Source: Streptomyces sp. NK15101
Lineage (GTDB): Bacteria; Actinomycetota; Actinomycetes; Streptomycetales; Streptomycetaceae
Direction of reading: 5' to 3'
Assembly (NCBI RefSeq): GCF_020400725.1
Contig: NZ_JAINVG010000076.1
Coordinates: 1-38,740 of the forward strand
Length of the DNA: 38,740 nt
The notes under the pieces are model-generated. The model saw only the letters and a list, made by a program, of their open reading frames with translations. It did not search any database and had not been told where the DNA came from. Position numbers and translations under genes: made by a program. Positions 22,791 through 30,750 of this stretch are shown here, one piece after another; within the stretch, counting starts at the first letter, position 1; every line of letters begins with the position of its first letter.

Positions 22791-24049
22791 CCGTCCGCCC
22801 TCTCCATCTCGAGCTCCACTTCGGTGCCCCCGCCCTGCGGTGACCGCAGCCGGGCCGTACCGCCGTTGCGCTGCATACGACCGATGATCGATTCTCGTAC
22901 GCCCATCCGGTCCTCGGGCACCGAATCCAGGTCGAAACCCGGTCCCCGGTCCCTCACCGAGACGAAGACCGTACGGCCCTCCACCTCGGCGTACACCTGC
23001 ACGGCCCCGCCCTCGCCACCGTACTTGGCGGCGTTGACCATCGCCTCGCGCGCGGCCTGCATCTGCGCGGCCAGCTTCTCGTCGAGCGGGCAATCGCCGA
23101 CGACGACCACCTCCAGCGGGACCCCGTGCTTGTCCTCGACCTCGGCCGCCGCTCTCTTCACCGCCTCCGCGAGGGTCTCGGGCTCCTCGTCCCTGCCGGT
23201 GCCCTCGGGCTTGTAGAGCCAGTTCCGCAGCTCGCGCTCCTGCGCGCGGGCGAGCCGTCGCACCTCGCCGGCGTCGTCGGCGTTGCGCTGGATCAGGGTC
23301 AGGGTGTGCAGCACGGAGTCGTGGACGTGGGCCGCGACCTCGGCGCGCTCCTGGGCGCGGATGCGCAGGGTCCGCTCGTCGTTGAGGTCCTGCGACATGC
23401 GGACCAGCCAGGGGCCGGCGAGGAGCGCTATGCCGGTGAGGACGGCGACGGCGGCGGTGACGGCCGTGCCGAGCTGGGCGACGGAGCCGCGGACCACCAC
23501 GAAAACCGCCAGGCCGGTGCCGACGAGGCCGACGCCGACGAGGCCGCGGACGATCTGGAACGCGCGCTTGCGGCGCCCGGGATCGGTCCAGCTGGCCCGA
23601 CGGGCGTTGTCCGCCTGTCTCCAGACGAGGGCGACGCCGGCGGCGATGAGGATCAGCGGCCATATGTAGCGTCCGGTCTCGTTGTCGACGCTGACGTTCC
23701 CGACGAGGGCCGCCAGGCCGATGCCGAGCGCGATCAGGGCGACGACCTGGCCCCGGTCGGGCTTGCGCAGTCTGCGGCGCCCGTCCGAGGTGGTCTCGAA
23801 GAGGGGGCGCGGGGCGGACCTTCCGCCGACGCCGAGCGGGACGACGATCCAGAAGACCGCGTAGAGCACGATGCCCAGGCCGTTCGAGAACGACAGCACC
23901 ACGAAGAGCGCGCGCACCCAGACGACGGGCAGACCGAGGTGGCCCGCGAGGCCCCGCGCGACACCGCCGAGCCACCGCCCGTCGGCGCTCCGGTAGAGCC
24001 TGCGCACGGGTGGTTCGTCGGTCTCGGTGACACGGGCGGTTGCGGACAT
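22787..24049 (-). CDS. PspC-domain sensor histidine kinase
   Basis: 420 residues. The N-terminal PspC domain (about 15-73) reads RLYRSADGRWLGGVARGLAG and ends in a membrane helix. Three or four further helices fall at about 100-120, 128-143, 165-187 and 195-215. The HisKA_3 dimer region carries H243 in AAHVHDSVLHTL, and the HATPase domain has N339 (EAMVNAAKYGG) and D367-RGPG. This is the PspC-containing relative of LiaS-type kinases, which sense envelope damage. The ATG at 24049 is directly followed by family sequence, while the frame farther upstream runs into the divergent gene. The stop overlaps the regulator start. Promoter and likely operator are in 24050-24205. Confidence 0.92.
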   Translation of the reverse strand: MSATARVTETDEPPVRRLYRSADGRWLGGVARGLAGHLGLPVVWVRALFVVLSFSNGLGIVLYAVFWIVVPLGVGGRSAPRPLFETTSDGRRRLRKPDRGQVVALIALGIGLAALVGNVSVDNETGRYIWPLILIAAGVALVWRQADNARRASWTDPGRRKRAFQIVRGLVGVGLVGTGLAVFVVVRGSVAQLGTAVTAAVAVLTGIALLAGPWLVRMSQDLNDERTLRIRAQERAEVAAHVHDSVLHTLTLIQRNADDAGEVRRLARAQERELRNWLYKPEGTGRDEEPETLAEAVKRAAAEVEDKHGVPLEVVVVGDCPLDEKLAAQMQAAREAMVNAAKYGGEGGAVQVYAEVEGRTVFVSVRDRGPGFDLDSVPEDRMGVRESIIGRMQRNGGTARLRSPQGGGTEVELEMERADG

Positions 24050-24083
24050 GCACCGATCGTCACACGTGAGGCCCGTCCCGGAC

Positions 24084-24164
24084 ATCAGGGTCGGCCCTGA
24101 GATCGTCCCTGGTACGGACTCGGGGGCGAAGGCCCCGCGAATATCAGGGTCGGGCCAGGGTCGG
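24084..24164. promoter_or_regulatory. Repeated CAGGGTCGG sites between kinase and PspC genes
   Basis: CAGGGTCGG occurs at 24086-24094, 24145-24153 and 24156-24164; the last two are 11 bp apart. The first is half of an inverted repeat TCAGGG-TCGG-CCCTGA (24085-24100). ATCAGGGTCGG is shared in full by the first two. They fill the 156-bp divergent promoter region and are the obvious candidates for binding by the linked response regulator. Confidence 0.55.
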
Positions 24165-24205
24165 CCCCGGTGCCGCGGGACGTCACGGGCCGTCACCATG
24201 GAGGC

Positions 24206-25546
24206 ATGACGAGTTCGATGCCCTCGCAGCACGAGGCCCCGCCGCCGACGGAGGCCGATCCCGCCCCGCCGCTCCGGCGCTCGCGCGGAAGCAACGTCGT
24301 GGGCGGCGTCTGCGGAGGTCTCGGGCGGCGCTACGACCTGGACCCGGTGATCTTCCGGGTGGTGATCGGCGTGCTGTCGGTGACGGGCGGCCTGGGGCTG
24401 GTGTTCTACGGCTTCGCGTGGCTGCTGGTCCCGCTCGTGGGCGAAGAGGAGAGCGAAGGGCGCGGACTGCTGACGGGCCGGGTGTCCGGGGCCTCCCTGG
24501 CGGCCCTGCTGATGGCGCTGATCGGCTGCGGGATCTTCCTGTCGACCCTGCACAGCGGGCAGATGCTGGGCTTCACTCTCATGCTGTCGCTCGCGGTGTG
24601 CGGGGCGGCGGTCTGGTCGCAGCGGCGGCGGGTCGGCGGCGAGACCGAGGGCAGACCGGACACGGCGACCGTCCTCACCGTCGCCGAGGCACCGCCCGAG
24701 ACCAAGGCCCCGCCGATCTACGAGTCCCCTTCCTGGTGGAAGGATCCGATCGTCAAGGACGGCTCGACGGGCAAGATCGCCGTCGGCTACCTGTGGGGTC
24801 CGCACGGAATCCTGGACGAGGACGGCCGGGTGAACGGCGAGGTGCCCAAGCCCGGAAGTCAGTGGGGCCCCGGCCCGGCGGCGCCCGGGCGCCCGGCGCC
24901 CTCCGTCCGCCGGAGCCCGCTCTCCATCGGGGGACTCGTCTTCCTGCTCGCCCTGCTCGCGGGCGGTCTCGGCACGGGCCTGGCATGGGACACCCACCCG
25001 CTGGGCACCAGTCTGCAGATCGGTCTGGCGGCCGCGCTCACGGTGTTCGGCCTCGGCCTCGTCGTCAGCAGCTTCCTCGGACGGACCGGGTTCGGCACGG
25101 TCTTCCTCACCGTGATCACTGCGGGCCTGCTGGCACTTGCCTCGGCGCTGCCGGAACGGATCACCACGGAGTGGGTCCGCGAGACGTGGCGGCCCGCCAC
25201 CGTCGCCGCCGTGCAGCCGGACTACGGGCTGGGAACCGGGGTCGGCACGCTCGACCTGTCCCGGCTCCCGCTCCCGGCCGGGACGACGGTGGCGACGCGG
25301 GCCAGCGTGGGCGCCGGGCGGCTCGAGGTGATCGTCCCGAAGGGCGCGGTGGTGAAGCTGCACGCCGAGGTGGGCCTGGGCGATCTGCAGCTGCCGGGCG
25401 CGCCCGCCGGCGACATCGACATCGCGCCGGGTCGTGACGTGACCCGGACGCTCATGCCGTCGGCCGGGACCGTCCCGGCGGGCACCCTGGACCTCTCGCT
25501 GGAGGCCGGAGTCGGACAGGTGGAGGTCACCCGTGCTGCTTCATGA
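24206..25546 (+). CDS. PspC / LiaF-like membrane protein
   Basis: 446 residues. The PspC domain (about 24-80: RGSNVVGGVCGGLGRRYDLD) ends in a membrane helix. Further helices lie near 92-115 and 118-135, and two or three more at about 238-310. The C-terminal ~100 residues (GTLDLSRLPLPAGTTVATRA, then VPKGAVVKLHAEVGLGDLQL) form the right-handed beta-repeat 'toastrack'/LiaF-type domain. LiaF proteins hold their kinase inactive in the absence of envelope stress, and this gene is divergent from a PspC-domain kinase. Together they look like a rearranged LiaFSR system. The ATG at 24206 is only one base after GGAGG, so ATG 24218 (13 bases away) remains possible; neither is ideal. Confidence 0.8.
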   Translation: MTSSMPSQHEAPPPTEADPAPPLRRSRGSNVVGGVCGGLGRRYDLDPVIFRVVIGVLSVTGGLGLVFYGFAWLLVPLVGEEESEGRGLLTGRVSGASLAALLMALIGCGIFLSTLHSGQMLGFTLMLSLAVCGAAVWSQRRRVGGETEGRPDTATVLTVAEAPPETKAPPIYESPSWWKDPIVKDGSTGKIAVGYLWGPHGILDEDGRVNGEVPKPGSQWGPGPAAPGRPAPSVRRSPLSIGGLVFLLALLAGGLGTGLAWDTHPLGTSLQIGLAAALTVFGLGLVVSSFLGRTGFGTVFLTVITAGLLALASALPERITTEWVRETWRPATVAAVQPDYGLGTGVGTLDLSRLPLPAGTTVATRASVGAGRLEVIVPKGAVVKLHAEVGLGDLQLPGAPAGDIDIAPGRDVTRTLMPSAGTVPAGTLDLSLEAGVGQVEVTRAAS

Positions 25547-25793
25547 GTTCCGCCCCGGCCGGCTGCTCGTCGGCCTGACCGCCCTCGCCCTGGCCGCGGC
25601 CTACGCGGGCGACGCCGCCGACGCCTGGACGACCCCGTGGTACGCGGTGGTCCCCGTCCTCTGCGGCGGCCTCGGCACCGCCGCCCTCGCGACCTGGGTC
25701 GCCTATCGAATACGGCGTCGTTCGGCGAGGAGCCGGTCCAGCGAGAGCACCGGGGCCCCGGCCAGCAGCAGCGGGAGCCAGGACATCAGATAG
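25533..25793 (+). CDS. Small two-TM protein overlapping its neighbours
   Basis: 86 residues, with two membrane helices at about 12-28 and 37-58, then a basic RIRRRSARSR stretch and a Ser/Gly tail. The GTG at 25533 overlaps the end of the PspC/LiaF-like gene by 14 bp and follows GGAGG by six bases, so it is translated with that gene. Its last 91 bp overlap the 3' end of the convergent DoxX gene in antisense. I recall similar short proteins at this place in other Streptomyces, which supports its reality. Function unknown; probably an accessory of the envelope-stress module. Confidence 0.65.
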   Translation: MLLHEFRPGRLLVGLTALALAAAYAGDAADAWTTPWYAVVPVLCGGLGTAALATWVAYRIRRRSARSRSSESTGAPASSSGSQDIR

Positions 25794-26353
25794 GCCAGGT
25801 CGTTGCCGAGGTAGTACGGGCTCACCTGCCAGCTCACGGTCAGCCAGAGGCTCAGCGAGATCAGCGCGCCGCCGAGCGCCGCCGGTCGGGCGAAGAAACC
25901 GAAGAGGGTCCCGAGTCCGACGGCGAGCTCGCCGAAGGCGATGGCGTATCCGAAGCCGGCCGGGTTCTTGAGGGCGAGGTCGACGAGGGCGGGGATCGCG
26001 GAGCTGTCGCGGACGCCGCGCATCATCTCGCCGATGGAACCGCTGCCCGCGTCGGCGAAGAAGGCGGCGTCGGTGAGCTTGTCGAGTCCGGCGTAGACGA
26101 AGGTGACACCGAGGAAGATCCGCAGCGGAAGGAGGGCGTAGCGGGAGGCGGTCGCCCTCCACAGGTCGAAGGTGGCCCTCCGCTCGGCGAACCCCCCGCC
26201 GGCGCCGTCCGGACCATTGGCGCCGCCCGGTCCACTGGCCCGGCGGGCTCCGTCCAGGCCGCCCGTACCACCGGTGCCGCCGGTGCCGTCGGCACTGGCG
26301 GTGCGGTCCGGGTCGTCGCCCGTGTCGTGTGGCCGGTCCGTCTGTCCCGTCAT
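25703..26353 (-). CDS. DoxX-family membrane protein
   Basis: 216 residues. The first 60 are Gly/Thr/Asp-rich and disordered. The DoxX domain (about 70-205) has four membrane helices, beginning with LPLRIFLGVTFVYAGLDKLT, then GYAIAFGELAVGLGTLFGFF. DoxX proteins are small membrane subunits linked in mycobacteria to the oxidative-stress complex with SseA and SodA, and elsewhere to quinone or thiosulfate oxidation; the role here is not shown. GGAGAGG precedes the ATG. The 3' end overlaps the small two-TM gene in antisense. Confidence 0.88.
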   Translation of the reverse strand: MTGQTDRPHDTGDDPDRTASADGTGGTGGTGGLDGARRASGPGGANGPDGAGGGFAERRATFDLWRATASRYALLPLRIFLGVTFVYAGLDKLTDAAFFADAGSGSIGEMMRGVRDSSAIPALVDLALKNPAGFGYAIAFGELAVGLGTLFGFFARPAALGGALISLSLWLTVSWQVSPYYLGNDLAYLMSWLPLLLAGAPVLSLDRLLAERRRIR

Positions 26354-26444
26354 CGTCGGTCACCTCTCCACGCCCCGGACGACTGTTCGCTGGACGATTC
26401 TCCCCGCACTCGCCGCCGGGGACACGGGGAGGGGGCCCGGACGC

Positions 26445-27677
26445 TCAGTCCACGACGTCGATCGTGACCCGGTTGGTCTCCGTGCCGGCCGCCGTGACGA
26501 CCGAGACCTCCACCCGGCCCGGTTCCACGTCCGCCGGGAGGGGGACGGTGAGGGCCGTGTCGGTCGGGTTGGCGAAGCCGCCCGGGACCGGGACCAGCGG
26601 CACGTGGGCGTGGACGGGGCCGATGCGGACGACCAGACGGGTCAGCGGATCGGGGGCGGCGGCGCCGGGCGGGACGAAGCCGCAGCCGCGGATCTCGATG
26701 TCGTCGCCCGTACGGATCGGGGCGTCGAGGTCGCCCGCCTCCCGGGACCGGACCACGGAGTGGATCGTGGGGCGGACGCCCTCGGTGACCTTCGCGGCGA
26801 GGTGCCAGGCAGCCGAGACGCCGACGAGCAGCACGAGGGACCAGGGCACCTCGGGGAGCCGGTCGGGTTCGCGGGCCAGACCGACGGCGGCCAGGGCGAG
26901 GACTGCGCCGGAGACGAGGAGGTACTGCACGTCGGCGAGGGCGGCCCGGCCGCTGTCGTCGCAGACCAGGTCGGCGGCGCGCGGACGGTCGGCCCGCACC
27001 TTCTGGAGGCGGCCGGCAGCGATTCCCAGGGCGACGACGAGACGGGCGGTGACGGTGACGGAGGCGACGAGGGCGAAGACGGTCAGCAGGCCGGCGCCCC
27101 GGGCCAGACCGAAGGCGGTCGCGCCGGGCGACCGGAAGGCCAGGAAGAGGAGGGTGAAGCCGAGGAGCAGCAGCCAGCCGGCGACGACGGCGCGGGTGGT
27201 GGAGAGCCGGTTGTCCTCGCCGATCAGCGGGGCGAGGAGGCCGCCCCGGGCGCGGTGGGCGTGGGCGGCGGCGCTGAGGAGGGCGGCGAGGACCAGGGCG
27301 GTGCAGAGGCCGGCCGTGCGGGCGCCGGTCCAGCCGCCGTCGATGGCGGTGAGGGCCTGGCCGAGGAGGAGAGCGAGAACGGCGCCCCAGACGGCGCCGA
27401 GGCCGCCGCGGCGTACGCGGTCGAGCCAGGCGAGCCCGGCTTCCCGGCCGCGCACGGTCACCGCGCGGGCCGACTGGGCGAGTTCGTCGGAGACCCACTG
27501 ACGGGCGGCGACCGGCGAGTGGGCGACGGCGGCGGGGACGCCGTGCCCGGCGGCGAGCTCGTCGCGCCGGGCCAGGAAGGCGGCGACGGCGCGCCGGTGC
27601 CCGGCCTGCCCGCAGTGGGCGCAGCCGGTACAGGCCGTCGCGTGCTCGCCGTACTGTCTCGCCTCTTGAACCGCCAC
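26445..27677 (-). CDS. Multi-TM protein with N-terminal Cys cluster, unknown
   Basis: About 410 residues from GTG 27677. The N-terminus carries CTGCAHCGQAGH (C16, C19, C22, H27), a possible zinc or iron ligand set. About six membrane helices follow (for example WGAVLALLLGQALTAI, VVAGWLLLLGFTLLFLAF, YLLVSGAVLALAAVGLA and WSLVLLVGVSAAWHLA). The final ~100 residues form a soluble, strand-rich domain (RIGPVHAHVPLVPV, RVEVSVVTAAGTETNRVTID). I recognise no family beyond a conserved Streptomyces membrane protein. The start is uncertain: the frame is open to 27830, and GTGs at 27686 and 27671 are alternatives. It lies 91 bp upstream of DoxX on the same strand. Confidence 0.65.
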   Translation of the reverse strand: MAVQEARQYGEHATACTGCAHCGQAGHRRAVAAFLARRDELAAGHGVPAAVAHSPVAARQWVSDELAQSARAVTVRGREAGLAWLDRVRRGGLGAVWGAVLALLLGQALTAIDGGWTGARTAGLCTALVLAALLSAAAHAHRARGGLLAPLIGEDNRLSTTRAVVAGWLLLLGFTLLFLAFRSPGATAFGLARGAGLLTVFALVASVTVTARLVVALGIAAGRLQKVRADRPRAADLVCDDSGRAALADVQYLLVSGAVLALAAVGLAREPDRLPEVPWSLVLLVGVSAAWHLAAKVTEGVRPTIHSVVRSREAGDLDAPIRTGDDIEIRGCGFVPPGAAAPDPLTRLVVRIGPVHAHVPLVPVPGGFANPTDTALTVPLPADVEPGRVEVSVVTAAGTETNRVTIDVVD

Positions 27678-27863
27678 GGTGCTCACTCCCGAGCTCACTT
27701 CACGGCCCGCTTCGATGCGTCCCGGCGCGCCCCGAAGGGCCAACCAGCCGTTTATTCCACGGAATTGTGCCGTACCGGCGGCTCCCGCGCCCGCCGCGTG
27801 CGCCCCGCCGGAGGGTGATTGCCGCGCCATCTCATTGACGTACAGAAGGGTGAAGCGATGGTG
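27678..27863 (-). other. Intergenic region with AT-rich TTCC/GGAA palindrome
   Basis: No gene. Minus-strand CAATTCCGTGGAATAAACG (around 27749-27767) is AT-rich and contains the inverted repeat TTCC-GT-GGAA. It lies about 70-90 bp before the membrane-protein start, so it is probably promoter or operator sequence. No clear -35/-10 pair and no aldolase terminator are visible. Confidence 0.35.
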
Positions 27864-28652
27864 TTACGACAGGAGTTCGGGGTCCGTCCGGCTGATCCTG
27901 CGCCACAGGGGCTGGTAGTTGATCCAGGCGACGAGGTCGCTGCCGAGCTGTTCCCGGGTGGCGACCGCCTCGCGGTGGTCGATGAGCACCGGCTTGCCGG
28001 CCGCGCGCGCGGCGAGCTGTACGCGGGCGCAGCGTTCGAGGGCGATGAACCACCAGGCGGCCGCGTCGACGGAGGTGCCGACGGTGAGCAGCCCGTGGTT
28101 GCGGAGCACGATCGCCTTGAAGGCGCCGAGGGCGACGGCGATGCGGCGGCCTTCCTCGGCGTCCACGGTGACGCCGGTGTAGGCGTCGTAGAGAGCGTGG
28201 TCCTGGTAGAAGGCACAGGCCTCCTGGGTGATCGGGTCGAGGAGTTCGCCGAGCGCGGCGAGGGCCCGGCCGTGGACGGAGTGGGTGTGGGCGACGGCGA
28301 CGGCGTCCGGCCGGGCGCGGTGGACCTGGGCGTGGACGGTGAAGGCGGCCTGGTTGACGTGGTGGCCGCCCCGGACGACCTGTCCGTCGCCGTTGACCAA
28401 AATGAGGTCGCTCGCGGTGAGCTCCTCGAAGGGGGCTCCGAAGGGGTTCACCCAGAAGCAGTCGGGATACTCCGGGTCGCGTGCGGTGATGTGGCCCGAG
28501 ACGCCCTCCTCGTACCCGAGCCGCCCGAAGATCCGGAGCGCACCGGCGAGCCGCTGCTTGCGGTGGGTGCGTTCCTCCTCGGCCGTCGCGTGGACGGGCG
28601 GCAGGGCGAAGTGGAGCCGTTCGACGGGGACGGGGTCCGGTATCACGCTCAT
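27864..28652 (-). CDS. Class II aldolase/adducin-family protein
   Basis: 262 residues. The fold signature is complete: GVSGHITAR (50-58), the metal ligands H122-x-H124 (AHTHSVHG) and H186 (LRNHGLL), with E145 (TQEACAF) in the active region. The family includes fuculose-1-phosphate and ribulose-5-phosphate aldolases/epimerases and also non-catalytic adducin heads; residues 1-35 are an extra N-terminal extension. The zinc site looks intact, so enzymatic activity on a phosphorylated sugar or similar hydroxy-ketone is likely, but the substrate is not predictable. It follows guaA on the same strand beyond guaA's terminator, so it is a separate unit. Confidence 0.9.
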   Translation of the reverse strand: MSVIPDPVPVERLHFALPPVHATAEEERTHRKQRLAGALRIFGRLGYEEGVSGHITARDPEYPDCFWVNPFGAPFEELTASDLILVNGDGQVVRGGHHVNQAAFTVHAQVHRARPDAVAVAHTHSVHGRALAALGELLDPITQEACAFYQDHALYDAYTGVTVDAEEGRRIAVALGAFKAIVLRNHGLLTVGTSVDAAAWWFIALERCARVQLAARAAGKPVLIDHREAVATREQLGSDLVAWINYQPLWRRISRTDPELLS

Positions 28653-28722
28653 GCGCCGGAAGGTAACGCCCGGCCGGTCAAGTCACCAGGGTCCGGACGG
28701 ACATCCGGGCCCCGGAAACGGC

Positions 28723-28757
28723 GAGGCCGCCGCCCCGGGAAGCGGGACGGCGGCCTC
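28723..28757 (-). terminator. guaA terminator
   Basis: Stem GAGGCCGCCG (28723-28732) with CGGCGGCCTC (28748-28757), with further CCCC/GGGG pairing inside, starting 19 bp past the guaA stop. Confidence 0.85.
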
Positions 28758-28775
28758 GTGCGCGTGCGGGAGGGT

Positions 28776-30377
28776 TTACTCCCACTCGATGGTGCCCGGC
28801 GGCTTGCTCGTGACGTCGAGGACGACACGGTTCACGTCGGCGACCTCGTTGGTGATGCGGGTCGAGATCTTGGCGAGCACCTCGTAGGGCAGGCGCGACC
28901 AGTCGGCCGTCATGGCGTCCTCGGAGGAGACGGGACGCAGCACGATCGGGTGGCCGTAGGTGCGGCCGTCGCCCTGGACGCCCACGGAGCGGACGTCGGC
29001 GAGGAGGACGACCGGGCACTGCCAGATCTCACGGTCGAGACCGGCCGCGGTGAGCTCCTCGCGGGCGATGGCGTCGGCCTCGCGCAGCAGGTCCAGGCGC
29101 TCCTTGGTGACCTCGCCGACGATGCGGATGCCGAGGCCGGGGCCGGGGAACGGCTGGCGCTGGACGATCTCCTCGGGCAGGCCGAGCTCCTGGCCGACCA
29201 TGCGGACCTCGTCCTTGAAGAGCTGGCGCAGCGGCTCGACGAGCTCGAACTCCAGGTCCTCGGGGAGGCCGCCCACGTTGTGGTGGGACTTGATGTTGGC
29301 CGTGCCGGTGCCGCCGCCGGACTCGACGATGTCCGGGTAGAGCGTGCCCTGGACGAGGAAGGCGACCTCCTCGCCGTCGGCGGCGCCCTCGGCGATGATC
29401 TCGGCCTGCGCCTGCTCGAAGACGCGGATGAACTCACGGCCGATGATCTTGCGCTTGGTCTCCGGGTCGGAGACGCCGGCGAGGGCGGTGAGGAAGCGCT
29501 CCTGCGCGTCGACGACCTTCAGCTGGACGCCGGTGGCGGCCACGAAGTCCTTCTCGACCTGCTCGGTCTCGTTCTTGCGCATGAGGCCGTGGTCGACGTA
29601 GACGCAGGTGAGCTGCGAGCCGATGGCCTTCTGCACGAGCGCGGCGGCCACGGCGGAGTCGACGCCGCCGGAGAGACCGCAGATGGCGCGCTTGGTGCCG
29701 ACCTGGGCGCGGATGGCCGCGACCTGCTCCTCGATCACGTTGCCCGTGGTCCAGCTGGGCTCGATGCCGGCGCCGCGGTAGAGGAAGTGCTCGAGGATCT
29801 GCTGGCCGTGCGTGGAGTGCAGCACCTCGGGGTGGTACTGGACGCCGTACAGCTTCTTCTCGTCGTTCTCGAAGGCGGCGACCGGCACGACGTCCGTGGA
29901 GGCGGTGACGGTGAAGCCCTCGGGGGCGGCGGAACAGGCGTCGCCGTGCGACATCCACACGGACTGCTCGACCGGGGTGCCCTCGAAGAGGGTGGAGCCG
30001 GCCTTGGAGACGTGCAGCGGGGTCCGGCCGTACTCGCGGGCGCCGGTGTTGTCGACGGTGCCGCCGAGGGTCGTCGCCATCAGCTGGAAGCCGTAGCACA
30101 TGCCGAAGACGGGGACGCCCGCCTCGAAGAGCTCGCGGTCGAGGCGCGGGGCGCCCTCCGCGTACACGGAGGACGGGCCGCCGGAGAGGATGATCGCCTT
30201 CGGGTTCTTGGCCAGCATCTCGGCCACCGGCATGGTGGACGGGACGATCTCGCTGTAGACCCGCGCCTCACGGACGCGACGGGCGATGAGCTGGGCGTAC
30301 TGGGCGCCGAAGTCGACAACGAGGACTACGTCCGGGTTGGAGACGTCGGGCGCGGCAGCGGGAGTCGCTGATGACAC
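28776..30377 (-). CDS. guaA: GMP synthase (glutamine-hydrolysing)
   Basis: 533 residues, full length. The class I glutamine amidotransferase domain (about 17-205) has the nucleophile C94 (GMCYGFQ) and the HPE motif in VQYHPEVLHS. The ATP-pyrophosphatase domain has the PP-loop GLSGGVDSAVAAAL, and the C-terminal dimerisation domain ends in SKPPGTIEWE. It turns XMP, ATP and glutamine into GMP, AMP and glutamate in purine synthesis. The start is GTG 30377 with GGAAGG nine bases upstream. A consensus -10 TAGAAT lies about 100 bp upstream, leaving a G/C-rich leader with repeated GAGGTTCCC (30402 and 30415, plus-strand coordinates) that could fold. Confidence 0.97.
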   Translation of the reverse strand: MSSATPAAAPDVSNPDVVLVVDFGAQYAQLIARRVREARVYSEIVPSTMPVAEMLAKNPKAIILSGGPSSVYAEGAPRLDRELFEAGVPVFGMCYGFQLMATTLGGTVDNTGAREYGRTPLHVSKAGSTLFEGTPVEQSVWMSHGDACSAAPEGFTVTASTDVVPVAAFENDEKKLYGVQYHPEVLHSTHGQQILEHFLYRGAGIEPSWTTGNVIEEQVAAIRAQVGTKRAICGLSGGVDSAVAAALVQKAIGSQLTCVYVDHGLMRKNETEQVEKDFVAATGVQLKVVDAQERFLTALAGVSDPETKRKIIGREFIRVFEQAQAEIIAEGAADGEEVAFLVQGTLYPDIVESGGGTGTANIKSHHNVGGLPEDLEFELVEPLRQLFKDEVRMVGQELGLPEEIVQRQPFPGPGLGIRIVGEVTKERLDLLREADAIAREELTAAGLDREIWQCPVVLLADVRSVGVQGDGRTYGHPIVLRPVSSEDAMTADWSRLPYEVLAKISTRITNEVADVNRVVLDVTSKPPGTIEWE

Positions 30378-30476
30378 TACGGCGGCCTTCCGGCGGTAGG
30401 AGAGGTTCCCTGGTGAGGTTCCCCGGGGGACCCCGAAGGGCCCTGGGGGTTCCCTCGAAAGGGGGGCTATTTGTCG

Positions 30477-30482
30477 ATTCTA
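30477..30482 (-). promoter_or_regulatory. -10 box of guaA
   Basis: Minus-strand TAGAAT (30482-30477) agrees with the Streptomyces -10 consensus. The predicted start near 30470 gives a leader of about 93 nt that holds complementary G- and C-runs (30420-30455). I see no good -35. Confidence 0.5.
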
Positions 30483-30527
30483 CCGGCGCGCCGGTGAGTC
30501 TTTTCGTCTCACCATCCGAACCCGGGT

Positions 30528-30557
30528 TGTGACCGGGCGTGCGGAGGGGGCCATACT
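30528..30557 (+). promoter_or_regulatory. Promoter of the chorismate mutase leader
   Basis: TGTGAC (30528-30533), an 18-bp spacer, and CATACT (30552-30557). The hexamer ends six bases before the ATG of the leader peptide at 30564, so the mRNA probably starts at that ATG and is leaderless. Confidence 0.6.
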
Positions 30558-30563
30558 GTCGCC

Positions 30564-30635
30564 ATGCGCAAGCACCCGACCTTCGTCTTTACCTATGGCA
30601 ACCGGCCCACCGGCTGCCATGGTCGTGCTGCTTGA
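30564..30635 (+). CDS. Leader peptide of a Phe/Tyr attenuator
   Basis: A 23-codon frame with the control segment T-F-V-F-T-Y at codons 6-11: two Phe and one Tyr in five codons, then Gly/Arg/Pro/Thr and a TGA at 30633. The second Phe is TTT and the Tyr is TAT, codons that are very rare in this high-GC genome, and that is what one expects where ribosome stalling is the function. It starts at or next to the predicted transcription start. A hairpin overlaps its end and a U-rich terminator follows 24 nt after its stop; the chorismate mutase gene, whose products are Phe and Tyr, is next. The function is inferred from layout alone. Confidence 0.7.
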   Translation: MRKHPTFVFTYGNRPTGCHGRAA

Positions 30636-30686
30636 GCAACTGACAAGCGACTTCCCAGGCGCCCCGGGCCGACAAGGCCCGGGGCG
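30595..30686 (+). terminator. Attenuator hairpins before chorismate mutase
   Basis: Hairpin 1: 30595-30605 pairs with 30610-30620 (11 bp, one mismatch, loop CCCA), covering the end of the leader peptide. Terminator: CGCCCCGGGCC (30660-30670) with GGCCCGGGGCG (30676-30686), a perfect 11-bp stem and GACAA loop, followed by TTCTGCTTCTCT. CGGCCC (30603-30608) in hairpin 1 can instead pair with GGGCCG (30666-30671) in the terminator, giving a possible antiterminator. Confidence 0.75.
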
Positions 30687-30750
30687 TTCTGCTTCTCTCC
30701 GGGCGATGTCGCCCCGGGGCTCCGGACCCGACACCACGAGGAGCCCCGAC

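Noticed and set aside
30529..30750. Longer chorismate mutase start upstream of ATG 30751
   Set aside because: The frame is open, but it would run through the promoter and a strong terminator, lacks AroQ sequence, and the good ribosome site belongs to 30751.
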